Assembly: GCF_900105455.1 (NCBI RefSeq)
Contig: NZ_FNSF01000007.1
Coordinates: 248,001 to 312,000, forward strand
DNA length: 64,000 bases
Direction: 5' to 3'
DNA from: Tenacibaculum sp. MAR_2009_124
Lineage (GTDB): Bacteria; Bacteroidota; Bacteroidia; Flavobacteriales; Flavobacteriaceae
The notes under the pieces were generated by a model. It was not told where the DNA came from, did no database searches, and was given only the letters and a program-made list of their open reading frames with translations. The position numbers and the translations under genes were made by a program. This document shows positions 26,192-34,892 of this stretch, piece after piece (position 1 is the stretch's first letter; every line of letters starts with the position of its first letter).

Positions 26192-27697
26192 ATGAAATCA
26201 AACAAACGAAGTTTGTTAGTCTTGGTATGTGCAACCTTGTTGTTTTTATCTTGTAAAGAAGAAGATGTTTTTAATCCGGAAAAACAAGTCAGTTTATCTC
26301 CAGAAACTACATCAAATATAGAAGTGGCTTTTCCAGGAGAGAAAGGGGAAGTGAAGAAAGGTTATTATTTGGGAACCGAAATAACTTATGAAGTTATCAA
26401 TGGACAATGTGTTGCCGGAGGAGATATGTTGCTTAAAAAAGAATTAATAAAGGATAGCCTTGATGATTATCTTTATGAAGGTGACGTTTCTAGAGGAAGC
26501 AGAAGTGTTGGAAGAACCAACGGAAAATGGCCTAATAATACCGTATATTATTCCGTAGCTGCAAATTTACCGAATCAGGAAAGAGTTACCGATGCTATTG
26601 CTCATTGGGAAGAGAATACTAATATTAGGTTTGTGAGAAGAGCCTATGAAAGTAACTTTATTTTGTTTCGGGTTGATTCTAAAGGAAATTGTTCGGCAGA
26701 CCTTGGGATGCAGGGAGGAATGCAAACAGTTAATTTAGGAATACATTGTACAAAAGGTATAGTAATCCATGAAATAGGTCATTCGCTAGGCTTATTTCAC
26801 GAGCAAAGTAGGTCCGATAGAGATAACTATATAAGAATAAATTGGAGTTATATTGATGACGGGATGGATTATAACTTTTATACATATGGACAACAAAATA
26901 TGAGTGGGGCAAATTATACCAATTCACTTGACTTTAACTCAATAATGCTTTATGGTTCTTATGCTTTCGCAAAATATGGGAATGGATATCCTACTATTAC
27001 AAAATTGGACGGTACTACATTTAATGGGCAAAGAGAAGGTTTATCTCAAGGAGACATCGCTGGAATAAATATTATGTATCCAGCAATTGACAATGGAGGT
27101 GGTCAATATCAAAATGGAACGAATTATACAATTAACGGGATTCAGGTTTTTAGAGACCAAAACCTATGGTGGTATTCAACTACAATTAATAGAAGAGTTA
27201 CTTATATTCAAGTCGAAAACATTAACAATAAGTGGGAATGGAAGGTTAATGGGAATATATACACCAACAGCAAAGATTTCATTGTAGATGGCAGAAAGGT
27301 TAGAAGACATGATCTTAAGTGGTGGTACTCACATCAAAATAAATGGTATGAGATGGAGTATGTCAATGGCATTTGGAAATATGTAGGTCAAGGTCCAGGG
27401 ACTGGAGGAAATCAGTATCAAAACGGAACCAATTATACGATTAACGGAATTCAGGTTTTCAGAGATCAAGATTTATGGTGGTATTTAACTGAAATTAATG
27501 GAACGGCAACATACATCAAGGTTAAAAATGTAAATAACAAATGGGTATGGGAAGTTGATGAGAATGTATACCAACATAATACTAGTTATAATGTAGACAC
27601 CAGACAGGTTACAAGGTATAGCGGAAAATGGTGGTATTCTTATCAGAATACATGGTATGAAATGGACTATATTAATGGGAAATGGGAATATTTATAA
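26192..27697 (+). CDS. Astacin-family (M12A) metalloprotease lipoprotein with Trp-rich C-terminal repeats
   Basis: The 501-residue precursor starts with a lipoprotein signal ending LFLSC, followed by KEED, which fits the K-(D/E)2 surface-export signal. The propeptide (about 25-110) contains VAGGDMLL, matching the FxGD aspartate-switch of astacin propeptides. The catalytic domain begins near NGKWPNNTVYYS and has the zinc site HEIGHSLGLFHE (H193) with the Met-turn SIMLYGS, where the usual His of SxMHY is Leu. Residues about 306-500 hold two copies of a 103-residue module (DNA 27107 and 27416). It probably degrades extracellular protein while tethered to the surface. Confidence 0.9.
   Translation: MKSNKRSLLVLVCATLLFLSCKEEDVFNPEKQVSLSPETTSNIEVAFPGEKGEVKKGYYLGTEITYEVINGQCVAGGDMLLKKELIKDSLDDYLYEGDVSRGSRSVGRTNGKWPNNTVYYSVAANLPNQERVTDAIAHWEENTNIRFVRRAYESNFILFRVDSKGNCSADLGMQGGMQTVNLGIHCTKGIVIHEIGHSLGLFHEQSRSDRDNYIRINWSYIDDGMDYNFYTYGQQNMSGANYTNSLDFNSIMLYGSYAFAKYGNGYPTITKLDGTTFNGQREGLSQGDIAGINIMYPAIDNGGGQYQNGTNYTINGIQVFRDQNLWWYSTTINRRVTYIQVENINNKWEWKVNGNIYTNSKDFIVDGRKVRRHDLKWWYSHQNKWYEMEYVNGIWKYVGQGPGTGGNQYQNGTNYTINGIQVFRDQDLWWYLTEINGTATYIKVKNVNNKWVWEVDENVYQHNTSYNVDTRQVTRYSGKWWYSYQNTWYEMDYINGKWEYL
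27107..27694 (+). repeat. Two tandem copies of a 103-codon Trp-rich module
   Basis: The segments starting at 27107 and 27416 share a phase of exactly 309 nt and encode near-identical starts (YQNGTNYTINGIQVFRDQ). Each copy itself looks like two related half-units of about 45 residues with the pattern G..V.R....WWY, so there are four half-units. The second astacin protein ends with two more. Confidence 0.8.
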
Positions 27698-27748
27698 AAT
27701 AAAATTTTTTAGTGTTGTAAAACATAATAAAATATATAGTTACCTCAT

Positions 27749-27777
27749 AGCCTCTTAATGTTTTTAAGGGGCTTTTT
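27749..27777 (+). terminator. Terminator of the first astacin gene
   Basis: AGCCTCTTAA (27749-27758) pairs with TTAAGGGGCT across one mismatch, followed by a run of T. It lies 52 nt after the stop codon. Confidence 0.8.
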
Positions 27778-27854
27778 TGTAGCTGTATTTATTATATAAT
27801 GCAATTTTTTTATTAAGATTTTGTGATATTTAATAGTTTTTGGCGCGATATATT

Positions 27855-27885
27855 TTTTTTTAATCTATTGAGGGTTATAAATTTG
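27855..27885 (+). promoter_or_regulatory. Candidate promoter far upstream of the second astacin gene
   Basis: TAAATTTG at 27878-27885 matches TAnnTTTG exactly, with TTTT at 27855-27858 in the -33 position and a 19-nt spacer. It implies a 390-nt leader or a separate small RNA. Confidence 0.4.
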
Positions 27886-28281
27886 CGCTCCAATCTTCAT
27901 ATGTGAGGATTTTGTGGACTTCGGTTCATCGGTTATTAATCATCCGATTGTGAAAATTGGATGTTAGGGTGAGATCTTCGAGATCATAAATGAGTGAAAA
28001 CAAGAAAGATGCTTAATTTAGTTTAACTAGGAGTTTCTTTAAATGTTTAGTTTAAGAACATTACATTCTTGTATCATTGTTTAACCATTTCTACTAACTA
28101 CTTCTGCAATATTACTTAATGTCTATTATGCGTAGCTAAAAAATACTAACAGAGCTACAAAGTATTAGATAAAAACCCAAACTATATTCAATTTTTTGAT
28201 GAGCGAAAGCTAGCCACACAATTACTTTTAAATTTTAATTGTTACGTTTTAACCAACATTATTAACATTAAATTTTAAATT

Positions 28282-29508
28282 ATGAAATTAAACGTAAAAT
28301 TGGTAATGCTAATTTTCGTTACCCTTCTATTTCTATCGTGTAACAATGAAGAAGTATTGGAAAACGATCAGGTAGCTTCAGAAACCTCAGAAACAAATGA
28401 AACAAATGCATTTAGTGCTTTTCCTGGTGAAAGAGGAGAGGTAAAAGAAGGCTATTATTTTGGGAAAAAAGTTACCTATGAAATTATTAATGGTGAGTAT
28501 GTTTTTGGAGGAGATATGTTGTTACATAAAGAGTTGCTGAAGGATACCTATGAGGAATCGATGGAGGCAGCTGGATATGGTGATGAGCATTCAAATACTA
28601 GAGGTGTGGGGCTTAAATCCCAAGGCTTATGGCCTAATAATACCGTTCCTTATTCAATATCGTCAAATCTTAGTTATTACAGAGGGTTGATTGAGGATGC
28701 AATGAGAGAGTTAGAGAATAAAACGAACCTAAAATTTGTAAGAAGATCTGGACAGCAACAGTACGTCTATATCGATTCAGGGCAAGGGTGTTCTAGCTTT
28801 ATAGGGACGTCAAATTACGGTGCAACGAGAATGTCTTTGGGGCAAGGTTGCTTGGTAAAACATATAATTATACATGAGCTGGGGCATGCCATTGGTTTAC
28901 ATCATGAGCAAAATCGCTCTGACAGAGATCAGTATGTAGATATTTATTGGAATAATGTACAAAGAGGGCAAGAACATAATTTTAGTAAAGCAACAGGTTG
29001 GAACTATAGAGATTATGGAGCTTATGATTTTAACTCAATCATGCATTATTCTTCTTATGGGTTTTCTGCAAATGGACAACCTACTATTAGAAAAAAGAAT
29101 GGAGGTATAATTCAAAGTAGTACAAGTTTATCAAGTGGAGATATAAGTGCTATTAATACCATGTACCCAGGCGATAATGACGGAGGCGATGATGGCGGAG
29201 ATGACGGCGACGGTGGAGATGACGGCGACGACGGAGAGTATCAAGATAATACATATTACACAATCCATGGAGTAACTGTTAAAAGAAGATGGGGTAAATG
29301 GTGGTATTATGTTGACTATGATAGCAGATTTTATGAGGTTTTAGAAGTAAATCAAACTTGGGTATTGAATGGAACGGCATTTGCAAACAACCAACATCAT
29401 GTTATAGACGGGGTTCGAGTTCGTAGAGAGCATAACAAATGGTGGTATGGAGATTATTATAATAACTACGAAGTAGATTATATAAACGGACGCTGGGTGT
29501 ACATATAG
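28282..29508 (+). CDS. Astacin-family (M12A) metalloprotease lipoprotein, paralogue
   Basis: The 408-residue precursor resembles its upstream neighbour through the whole pro and catalytic region. The lipobox is LFLSC followed by NNEE. The propeptide keeps FPGERGEVKEGYYFG and VFGGDMLL (aspartate switch). The catalytic domain has HELGHAIGLHHE (H198) and a canonical Met-turn SIMHYSS. A 20-residue Asp/Gly linker (DNA about 29169-29235, locally higher GC) connects to a single Trp-rich C-terminal module, where the first protein has two. Tandem duplication followed by divergence of the C-terminus is the simplest explanation. It probably acts as a surface protease. Confidence 0.9.
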   Translation: MKLNVKLVMLIFVTLLFLSCNNEEVLENDQVASETSETNETNAFSAFPGERGEVKEGYYFGKKVTYEIINGEYVFGGDMLLHKELLKDTYEESMEAAGYGDEHSNTRGVGLKSQGLWPNNTVPYSISSNLSYYRGLIEDAMRELENKTNLKFVRRSGQQQYVYIDSGQGCSSFIGTSNYGATRMSLGQGCLVKHIIIHELGHAIGLHHEQNRSDRDQYVDIYWNNVQRGQEHNFSKATGWNYRDYGAYDFNSIMHYSSYGFSANGQPTIRKKNGGIIQSSTSLSSGDISAINTMYPGDNDGGDDGGDDGDGGDDGDDGEYQDNTYYTIHGVTVKRRWGKWWYYVDYDSRFYEVLEVNQTWVLNGTAFANNQHHVIDGVRVRREHNKWWYGDYYNNYEVDYINGRWVYI

Positions 29509-29555
29509 TCATTTAATGATTTAGATTACATTTAGTTCATTTTATTTGAATTAGG

Positions 29556-29592
29556 AAAAGCTGGCTTTTGATTTTTCAAGCCAGCTTTTTTA
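29556..29592 (+). terminator. Terminator of the second astacin gene
   Basis: AAAAGCTGGCTT (29556-29567) pairs with AAGCCAGCTTTT (29578-29589), followed by T residues. The minus-strand gene ends at 29659, so it may serve only the plus strand. Confidence 0.9.
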
Positions 29593-29658
29593 ATAGCAGC
29601 AATTTCCCCTAAAATGGATGAATAATCCATTTGTGCAACGATGAATGTTTTTTTGGTT

Positions 29659-30267
29659 TTAACTATTTAGGAGTTTATGTTTTGTTATTTTTTTTCCTTT
29701 CCTGAGTAAATATGCATGGTAAGAACTAGGTATATCATGCGTCCATTTTGGAAGAATTAAAATGATAAGTATGACGTCAATATGAGCGATGAGCCCAATA
29801 ACTATAGCTAGATAAAATGGAAAACCGGCCTGTTGGAAACCTATTAAAGAAGTGAATGCTATAAGTAATGTAAGTCCCCAGATTTTTGATAAAAAAGCAT
29901 GGGTACAAGTTTCTTTTCCAAACTTTAGAAAACTAATTACATAACACATGGCTTCCATGACTAAAATAGCCCAAATTGCATATGAGTTATCACGTATTAA
30001 TTCAGGATATAGTATATAGGAACTAAAACCAATAGAGAGCCAGAAAATCATATCGGTTTGACTATCGAGTCTTCTTAGTTTTTCAGTGGAAACACCTTGT
30101 TTTCGAGCAATAATGCCATCTAGAATATCAGAAACTAACCCTAAATACATTAAAGTAATTATTATCAAGTTTGATTTCTCTTTGAGTAAAATAGCCAAGA
30201 GTATTATGATTGGTGAAAGTATGAACCTGAATAGAATCAAACTTACAGGTATGTTTAATGTTTTCAT
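29659..30267 (-). CDS. CDP-alcohol phosphatidyltransferase family protein
   Basis: A 202-residue integral membrane enzyme with about five or six hydrophobic segments. The CDP-alcohol transferase motif DILDGIIAR...LRRLDSQTD keeps all four catalytic acidic residues and the AR pair; the usual Gly before the third Asp is replaced by Leu, which is unusual. Members join a CDP-alcohol to an acceptor such as glycerol-phosphate or inositol; the acceptor cannot be predicted. It is downstream of a surface-repeat and a barrel gene in the same direction, spaced by 15 nt, so an envelope-lipid function is likely. Confidence 0.87.
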   Translation of the reverse strand: MKTLNIPVSLILFRFILSPIIILLAILLKEKSNLIIITLMYLGLVSDILDGIIARKQGVSTEKLRRLDSQTDMIFWLSIGFSSYILYPELIRDNSYAIWAILVMEAMCYVISFLKFGKETCTHAFLSKIWGLTLLIAFTSLIGFQQAGFPFYLAIVIGLIAHIDVILIILILPKWTHDIPSSYHAYLLRKGKKITKHKLLNS

Positions 30268-30282
30268 AGTAACTCGATTGAT

Positions 30283-30969
30283 TTAAAAATTCCAGTTTAT
30301 TAAAGGAAAGGATCTCTTTTTGTTTTTATTCCATAGACCAATTTGAAAACCTTTCAGATTTTTGGCTTTGTTAAAAATTCCAATTTGGATTCCTTTTATT
30401 TGTTTAACTTTATTAAAGCCTCCAATTTGAAGTCCATTGATGTATTTTGCGGTTGTTCCAACAACGGCAACAGAAGCACCATTTGTTAGATAGGTGTCAT
30501 TTCCAAAAATACCTATCGAAATACCATTTTGTTTTTGAATAAGATTTCCAAATCCAGCGATGCTTATACCGTTCATTTTTATAAAGTATTGACCGATAAG
30601 AGCTATTGATATTCCATAAATTTGAGTTTCAGATACTGACCCAGAAGATATGTTTAATCCATAAACCTTTTCTACAGGAATTGATTCTAAGCTCTTGTAA
30701 AAGGCTTCATCATTTGTTGAAATAGGTGACCTTGGAATTAAAGGCATTAAAAAACCAAGGCCTGGTGCTTCAATTCTTATACCATAGGTTCTAGTAAGTG
30801 TAGTGTCCTTAAAAATAGGTTTTGGTAATAATCCTAATGATAGCCCTATAATGTCCGTGCTTTCTGAATGAGTAATCCATGCAGGAAACCTTAATTTCCT
30901 TTTTTGAGAAAAGCAAGAGGATAAAAACAAGAATATCATCGAGAACGATAAATAGGTTTTCATTTTCAT
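30283..30969 (-). CDS. LA_2272-type surface repeat lipoprotein
   Basis: The start is the ATG at 30969, whose A is the last base of the upstream gene's stop (TGATG). The signal is MKTYLSFSMIFLFLSSC, a lipobox. Residues about 95-225 consist of short repeats of the form NGxxIGxxG/N (NGISIAGFGN, NGISIGIFGN, NGLQIGGFNK, KGIQIGIFNK, KGFQIGLWNK), as in LA_2272-family surface repeats, which fold as a right-handed beta-helix. Function is unknown. It is in an operon with a small barrel and the phosphatidyltransferase. Confidence 0.75.
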   Translation of the reverse strand: MKMKTYLSFSMIFLFLSSCFSQKRKLRFPAWITHSESTDIIGLSLGLLPKPIFKDTTLTRTYGIRIEAPGLGFLMPLIPRSPISTNDEAFYKSLESIPVEKVYGLNISSGSVSETQIYGISIALIGQYFIKMNGISIAGFGNLIQKQNGISIGIFGNDTYLTNGASVAVVGTTAKYINGLQIGGFNKVKQIKGIQIGIFNKAKNLKGFQIGLWNKNKKRSFPLINWNF

Positions 30970-31541
30970 CACAGCTTAAATTTGTATCCTATGTTTAGTT
31001 GGTAAATTACTGGGCTATGTCCATGTTCGAAAATAAACCCTACCATTTCAGTTTTTGCTCCTGCAATTCCAAAAACTTCTCCTGATAAATAAATACTTGA
31101 TTTATTATTGATAGAATATGATATTCCACCACCTGCATTTATATTTAAATAGGTGTGATTTTCACGTATTTCAATATCATTGAGTATCTCATAGTTTTCT
31201 TTTAAGGTAAAGTTCAATGAAGGCCCTGTGTGTAGGTGAAAAAATGTGTTTTTGAAAAAGAAGCTGTTTTCAAATTTGAGTGTGATAGGAACATTGATAA
31301 TTGAACTTTCATATTTAACCAATCCTTCTGTACTCGAATTTGCGTGGCCATATTTGACTCTAGCTATAACACTAAATTGTTCGGAAACATAACGTTCTAT
31401 TCCAATACCAAAGTTAATAAAGTCTTTCCCATCTGTGTTTTCATAACCGGTTTCTAATAAAAGATGTGTTGTATTCTTATTTTGCGCTTGTAAAGAAATG
31501 CCAAGCATAAAAAGTATATAATAGAAATTTTTAAGTTTCAT
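30969..31541 (-). CDS. Small outer membrane beta-barrel protein
   Basis: A 190-residue exported protein (signal FYYILFMLGISLQAQ) with eight or so amphipathic strands and a C-terminal QLNIGYKFKL, typical of OmpA/OmpW-like small barrels. No ligand motif is seen. It overlaps the next gene by one base, so the two are translationally coupled. It may be the first gene of the three-gene group or be preceded by the gene at 31681. Confidence 0.75.
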   Translation of the reverse strand: MKLKNFYYILFMLGISLQAQNKNTTHLLLETGYENTDGKDFINFGIGIERYVSEQFSVIARVKYGHANSSTEGLVKYESSIINVPITLKFENSFFFKNTFFHLHTGPSLNFTLKENYEILNDIEIRENHTYLNINAGGGISYSINNKSSIYLSGEVFGIAGAKTEMVGFIFEHGHSPVIYQLNIGYKFKL

Positions 31542-31680
31542 AAGGTTTTATTTTAATGTTTAATAATTGTATTGCCCGATAATAATTCAAAGGAAATATG
31601 AGTTTACTGTACCTTCTTTCATTTCTTGGGATTTAGATGTTCTAATGGATCTAAAGAGATTATTAAAATGGCAAGCTTTT

Positions 31681-32091
31681 TTAATGTCGGTTTTCATTAA
31701 AGAGTTCTATGAGTTTATCTCGCTCTCTTTGTTTTTTCTCGGCAGCATTCCATAAGGGAATTGATACTCCCGCTTTAACAATTCCAAGACTCATTACCCC
31801 AATGCCCAAATGTTTAGTGAATTTCTCTCTATAAGCTACTCCTATAATACCAGTAGTAATGCAAATAGCTGATAATGATGTTAGAATGACTCCTGCAGTT
31901 TTATTGGTTTTTCTTCCTTTTTCGAGTGTTATAATCCTATTTAATTTTTTTTGAATATTGGAGTCGTTTAAATTTAACGGTTCCGTTTTAAGGTCTAATC
32001 TGTTTAAAATAGAAATTTTCTTTTCTGTTAATTCCTGAGAGACTCCATGGAGAAAGGAAAGCAGGAAGGTTAATAAGATTAATTTTTTCAT
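31681..32091 (-). CDS. Exported small membrane protein, unknown
   Basis: A 136-residue protein with a signal peptide (MKKLILLTFLLSFLHGVSQ), a charged middle region (EKKISILNRLDLKTEPLN), then two hydrophobic segments (about residues 64-84 and 95-112) and a basic C-terminus. I do not recognise the family. It is separated by 139 nt from the barrel gene and lies divergently from an HTH regulator at 32207. Confidence 0.6.
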   Translation of the reverse strand: MKKLILLTFLLSFLHGVSQELTEKKISILNRLDLKTEPLNLNDSNIQKKLNRIITLEKGRKTNKTAGVILTSLSAICITTGIIGVAYREKFTKHLGIGVMSLGIVKAGVSIPLWNAAEKKQRERDKLIELFNENRH

Positions 32092-32172
32092 TCTATTATG
32101 TTTTTTATTGGTGTAAAATTATTGTGGTATATCAGTTTTGGGTAAGCTTAATCACAACCATAATTGCTTTTT

Positions 32173-32203
32173 TTTGTGATTATCGCAAAAGACAGTATCT
32201 TTA
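32173..32203 (+). promoter_or_regulatory. Promoter of the HTH regulator, ATG 3 nt downstream
   Basis: TTTG (32173-32176), a 19-nt spacer and TATCTTTA (32196-32203) form a good promoter; the last base is A instead of G. The ATG at 32207 follows after only 3 nt, so the mRNA would be leaderless or nearly so. Confidence 0.6.
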
Positions 32204-32206
32204 GCC

Positions 32207-33172
32207 ATGTTTCAAAAACTTCTATTTGCTAAAATCCAAGAGGGTTTACAATCTAAATCGCTCAATGAAGAAATTGCAAAAGTGTTAGATATAAGCTATG
32301 ATGCGGCTCATCGAAGAACAAGTATGAAGAGTAAAATTTCGTTAGATGAAGCGGTTTTATTAGCAAATTACTTCGACCTGTCATTAGACTCTCTAACCGG
32401 GGAAGCATATTCAGGTTATGTTTCTATGGAAAAAACATCTGAAATAAATAACGAAATGAATTTAGAGGAGTATTTCAGGAATTCCTATGAAGCGTTGGCA
32501 TCAATTGTAAATAATATTGGTTTTCAAATATTGTACTCAGCAAAAGATATTCCTCTTTTTCACTTATTAAGGTCGGAGGAGTTATGTCGTTTTAAAATTT
32601 ATGTATGGCTTAAATTACTTGATAAGAATTTTAGAAATAAGTCTTTTAATGAGTTCTACCCTAAACTTTCTACAATACAGTCAGCTAATAAGTTGGCAGA
32701 TATTTATAATCATGTATCTGTTTCTGAAATTTGGGATGTTACCACAGTTAATAGTACGTTAAAGCAAATTCATTTTTACTATAAAGCAAGTCAAATAAAC
32801 TACGAAGAAGCTATTAAATTATGTGATTCTTTGAAGGAATTAATTGATGAAATATCAACAAGGGTGGTTTCTAAAAAGCAAGAGTTTAATGTGTATTATA
32901 ATGAGTTATTACTGATGAACAATAATGTGTTAGTTTTTAACGAAAACCAACAAATGTTGTTTGTTCCTAATACAATGCTTTCCTATTTTAAAATAAGTGA
33001 TAAAGAAACATGTATGGAGGCAAAGAAGTATTTCGATAAGCAAATTATGCATTCAAAGTTATTAAATGCCTCAGGAGAAAAAGAACAAAATCAGTTTTAT
33101 AATAAAGTAATGAAAAAGATTGAGGCTTTAGCTCAACTAATAAAGGCAGAAAATGTTTTAGATTTCGAATAA
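32207..33172 (+). CDS. HTH-type transcriptional regulator (XRE-like)
   Basis: A 321-residue cytoplasmic protein. Residues about 15-60 form a helix-turn-helix (SLNEEIAKVLDISYDAAHRR, then KISLDEAVLLANYFDLSLD) like XRE-family regulators. The rest is helical and unlike any ligand domain I know. It is divergent from the gene at 32091 and probably autoregulates that shared 115-bp region. The start codon lies only 3 nt after the -7 box. It is followed by a bidirectional terminator shared with asnB. Confidence 0.75.
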   Translation: MFQKLLFAKIQEGLQSKSLNEEIAKVLDISYDAAHRRTSMKSKISLDEAVLLANYFDLSLDSLTGEAYSGYVSMEKTSEINNEMNLEEYFRNSYEALASIVNNIGFQILYSAKDIPLFHLLRSEELCRFKIYVWLKLLDKNFRNKSFNEFYPKLSTIQSANKLADIYNHVSVSEIWDVTTVNSTLKQIHFYYKASQINYEEAIKLCDSLKELIDEISTRVVSKKQEFNVYYNELLLMNNNVLVFNENQQMLFVPNTMLSYFKISDKETCMEAKKYFDKQIMHSKLLNASGEKEQNQFYNKVMKKIEALAQLIKAENVLDFE

Positions 33173-33199
33173 AAAAAACCTTGCGTAGCAAGGTTTTTT
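33173..33199. terminator. Bidirectional terminator between the HTH gene and asnB
   Basis: AAAAAACCTTGC (33173-33184) pairs with GCAAGGTTTTTT (33188-33199) around a GTA loop. T-runs end both strands, so it serves both convergent genes. Confidence 0.92.
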
Positions 33200-33230
33200 A
33201 CAACTAAAAATTTAAAAGAAACTAATAATA

Positions 33231-34892
33231 TTAATAAGCATCTTCATGAACTGCGGCGATAGCGCGGCCACTAGGTTCGTTTACATTTTGAAAACTAGCA
33301 TCCCATGCTAAAGCAGTTGGGGTACTACATGCAATCGAAGGTACCGAAGGAACAGTTAATGCAGCTGCATCACTTGGGAAATGCTCTTCGAAAATAGCAC
33401 GGTAGTAATATTCTTCTTTCGCTCTAGGTGTTTGACTAGGGAAACGATGTTCGGCACTGTCCATCATTTCGTCTGTTACAGCGGTGTCAACAACTTCTTT
33501 TAAAGTATCAATCCAACTATAACCCACACCATCAGAAAATTGTTCTTTTTGTCTCCAAGCTACACTCTCAGGTAAGTAGCTTTCAAAGGCCTTTCTTAAA
33601 ACCCATTTCTCCATTCTCTCACCATTAATCATTTTATCTTCAGGGTTAATTGTCATGGCAAAATCCATAAACTCTTTATCCAAAAACGGAACTCTACCTT
33701 CAATTCCCCAAGCCATTAAGCTTTTGTTAGCTCTTAAGCAGTCATATTGATATAGTTTATCAAGTTTACGAACATTCTCGTCGTGGAATTCTTTGGCGTT
33801 CGGAGCTTTATGGAAGTATAAGTATCCTCCAAATATTTCATCAGCCCCTTCACCAGATAATACCATTTTAATTCCCATCGACTTAATAACTCTTGCCATT
33901 AAATACATTGGAGTAGAGGCACGAATAGTTGTGATATCATACGTTTCCAGATGATAAATAACATCTTTAATAGCATCTAAACCTTCTTGTATAGTGAATG
34001 TAATTTCATGATGAATCGTTCCAATGTGCTTAGATACTTTTTTAGCGGCAATCAAATCTGGAGATCCTTCTAAACCTATCGAAAAAGAGTGAAGTTGAGG
34101 ATACCAAGCTTCATCTTTATCGTCAGACTCTACTCTTTTCGCTGCATATTTCTTAGCGATTGCAGAGGTGATTGAAGAATCTAAACCTCCTGATAGTAAA
34201 ACACCATAAGGCACATCACTCATCAACTGTCTGTGTACAGCAGCCTCTAAAGCGTCACGTAATTCATCAATACTTGTTTGGTTGTTTTTTACAGCTTCAT
34301 ATTCCATCCAATCTCTAGAATACCATTTCTGTAAACCACCTTCTCTGGTGTAATAGTGTCCCGGAGGAAATACTTCGATTTTGTTACATTGTCCTTCTAA
34401 AGCTTTTAATTCAGAGGCCACGTAAAAAGTTCCTTTTTTATCCCAGCCCATATATAAAGGAATAATTCCCATATGATCACGAGCAACTAAATATTCATCT
34501 GTTGCTGTGTCATAAACAGCAAAACCAAAAATTCCATTTAAATCATCTAAGAAATGTTCTCCTTTTTCTTTATATAAAGCTAATATAACTTCACAATCTG
34601 ATTTAGTTAAAAATTCGTGATCACCTTTCAATTGTTTTCTAATCTCTTGGTGGTTATATATTTCTCCATTTGCGGCTAAAACAAATCTTCTGTCTTTACT
34701 GAATAAAGGTTGCTGTCCAGAGGTTGGATCTACAATGGCTAAACGTTCATGAGCCATGATACTTTTTTTGTCGCTATATATTCCACTCCAATCCGGACCT
34801 CTATGTCTAATTTTTTTAGCCATTTCTAATACTTGAGGTCTTAAAACCTCAGACCCTTCTTTTAAATCGAAAGCACAAACAATTCCACACAT
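33231..34892 (-). CDS. asnB: Asparagine synthase (glutamine-hydrolysing)
   Basis: A 553-residue cytoplasmic enzyme that makes asparagine from aspartate, glutamine and ATP. It has the N-terminal glutaminase with the catalytic Cys2 (MCGIVCAF), the conserved RHRGPD and AANGEIYNH segments, and the synthetase domain with the ATP pyrophosphate loop (SGGLDSS) and LSGEGADEIFGGY. Length fits AsnB of bacteria. It is transcribed alone, opposite to the trp operon. Confidence 0.97.
   Translation of the reverse strand: MCGIVCAFDLKEGSEVLRPQVLEMAKKIRHRGPDWSGIYSDKKSIMAHERLAIVDPTSGQQPLFSKDRRFVLAANGEIYNHQEIRKQLKGDHEFLTKSDCEVILALYKEKGEHFLDDLNGIFGFAVYDTATDEYLVARDHMGIIPLYMGWDKKGTFYVASELKALEGQCNKIEVFPPGHYYTREGGLQKWYSRDWMEYEAVKNNQTSIDELRDALEAAVHRQLMSDVPYGVLLSGGLDSSITSAIAKKYAAKRVESDDKDEAWYPQLHSFSIGLEGSPDLIAAKKVSKHIGTIHHEITFTIQEGLDAIKDVIYHLETYDITTIRASTPMYLMARVIKSMGIKMVLSGEGADEIFGGYLYFHKAPNAKEFHDENVRKLDKLYQYDCLRANKSLMAWGIEGRVPFLDKEFMDFAMTINPEDKMINGERMEKWVLRKAFESYLPESVAWRQKEQFSDGVGYSWIDTLKEVVDTAVTDEMMDSAEHRFPSQTPRAKEEYYYRAIFEEHFPSDAAALTVPSVPSIACSTPTALAWDASFQNVNEPSGRAIAAVHEDAY

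Larger units (their letters stand above)
27698..28281. other. Intergenic region between the two astacin genes
   Basis: A 584-bp gap. After the terminator (27749-27777), there is a TAAATTTG box at 27878-27885 with TTTT 19 nt upstream, which predicts a transcript start about 390 nt before the next gene. The following 120 nt contain short stems (ATCGG/CCGAT, and GATCT/AGATC near 27975), so a long structured leader or a small RNA is possible. I see no convincing ORF. Confidence 0.4.
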
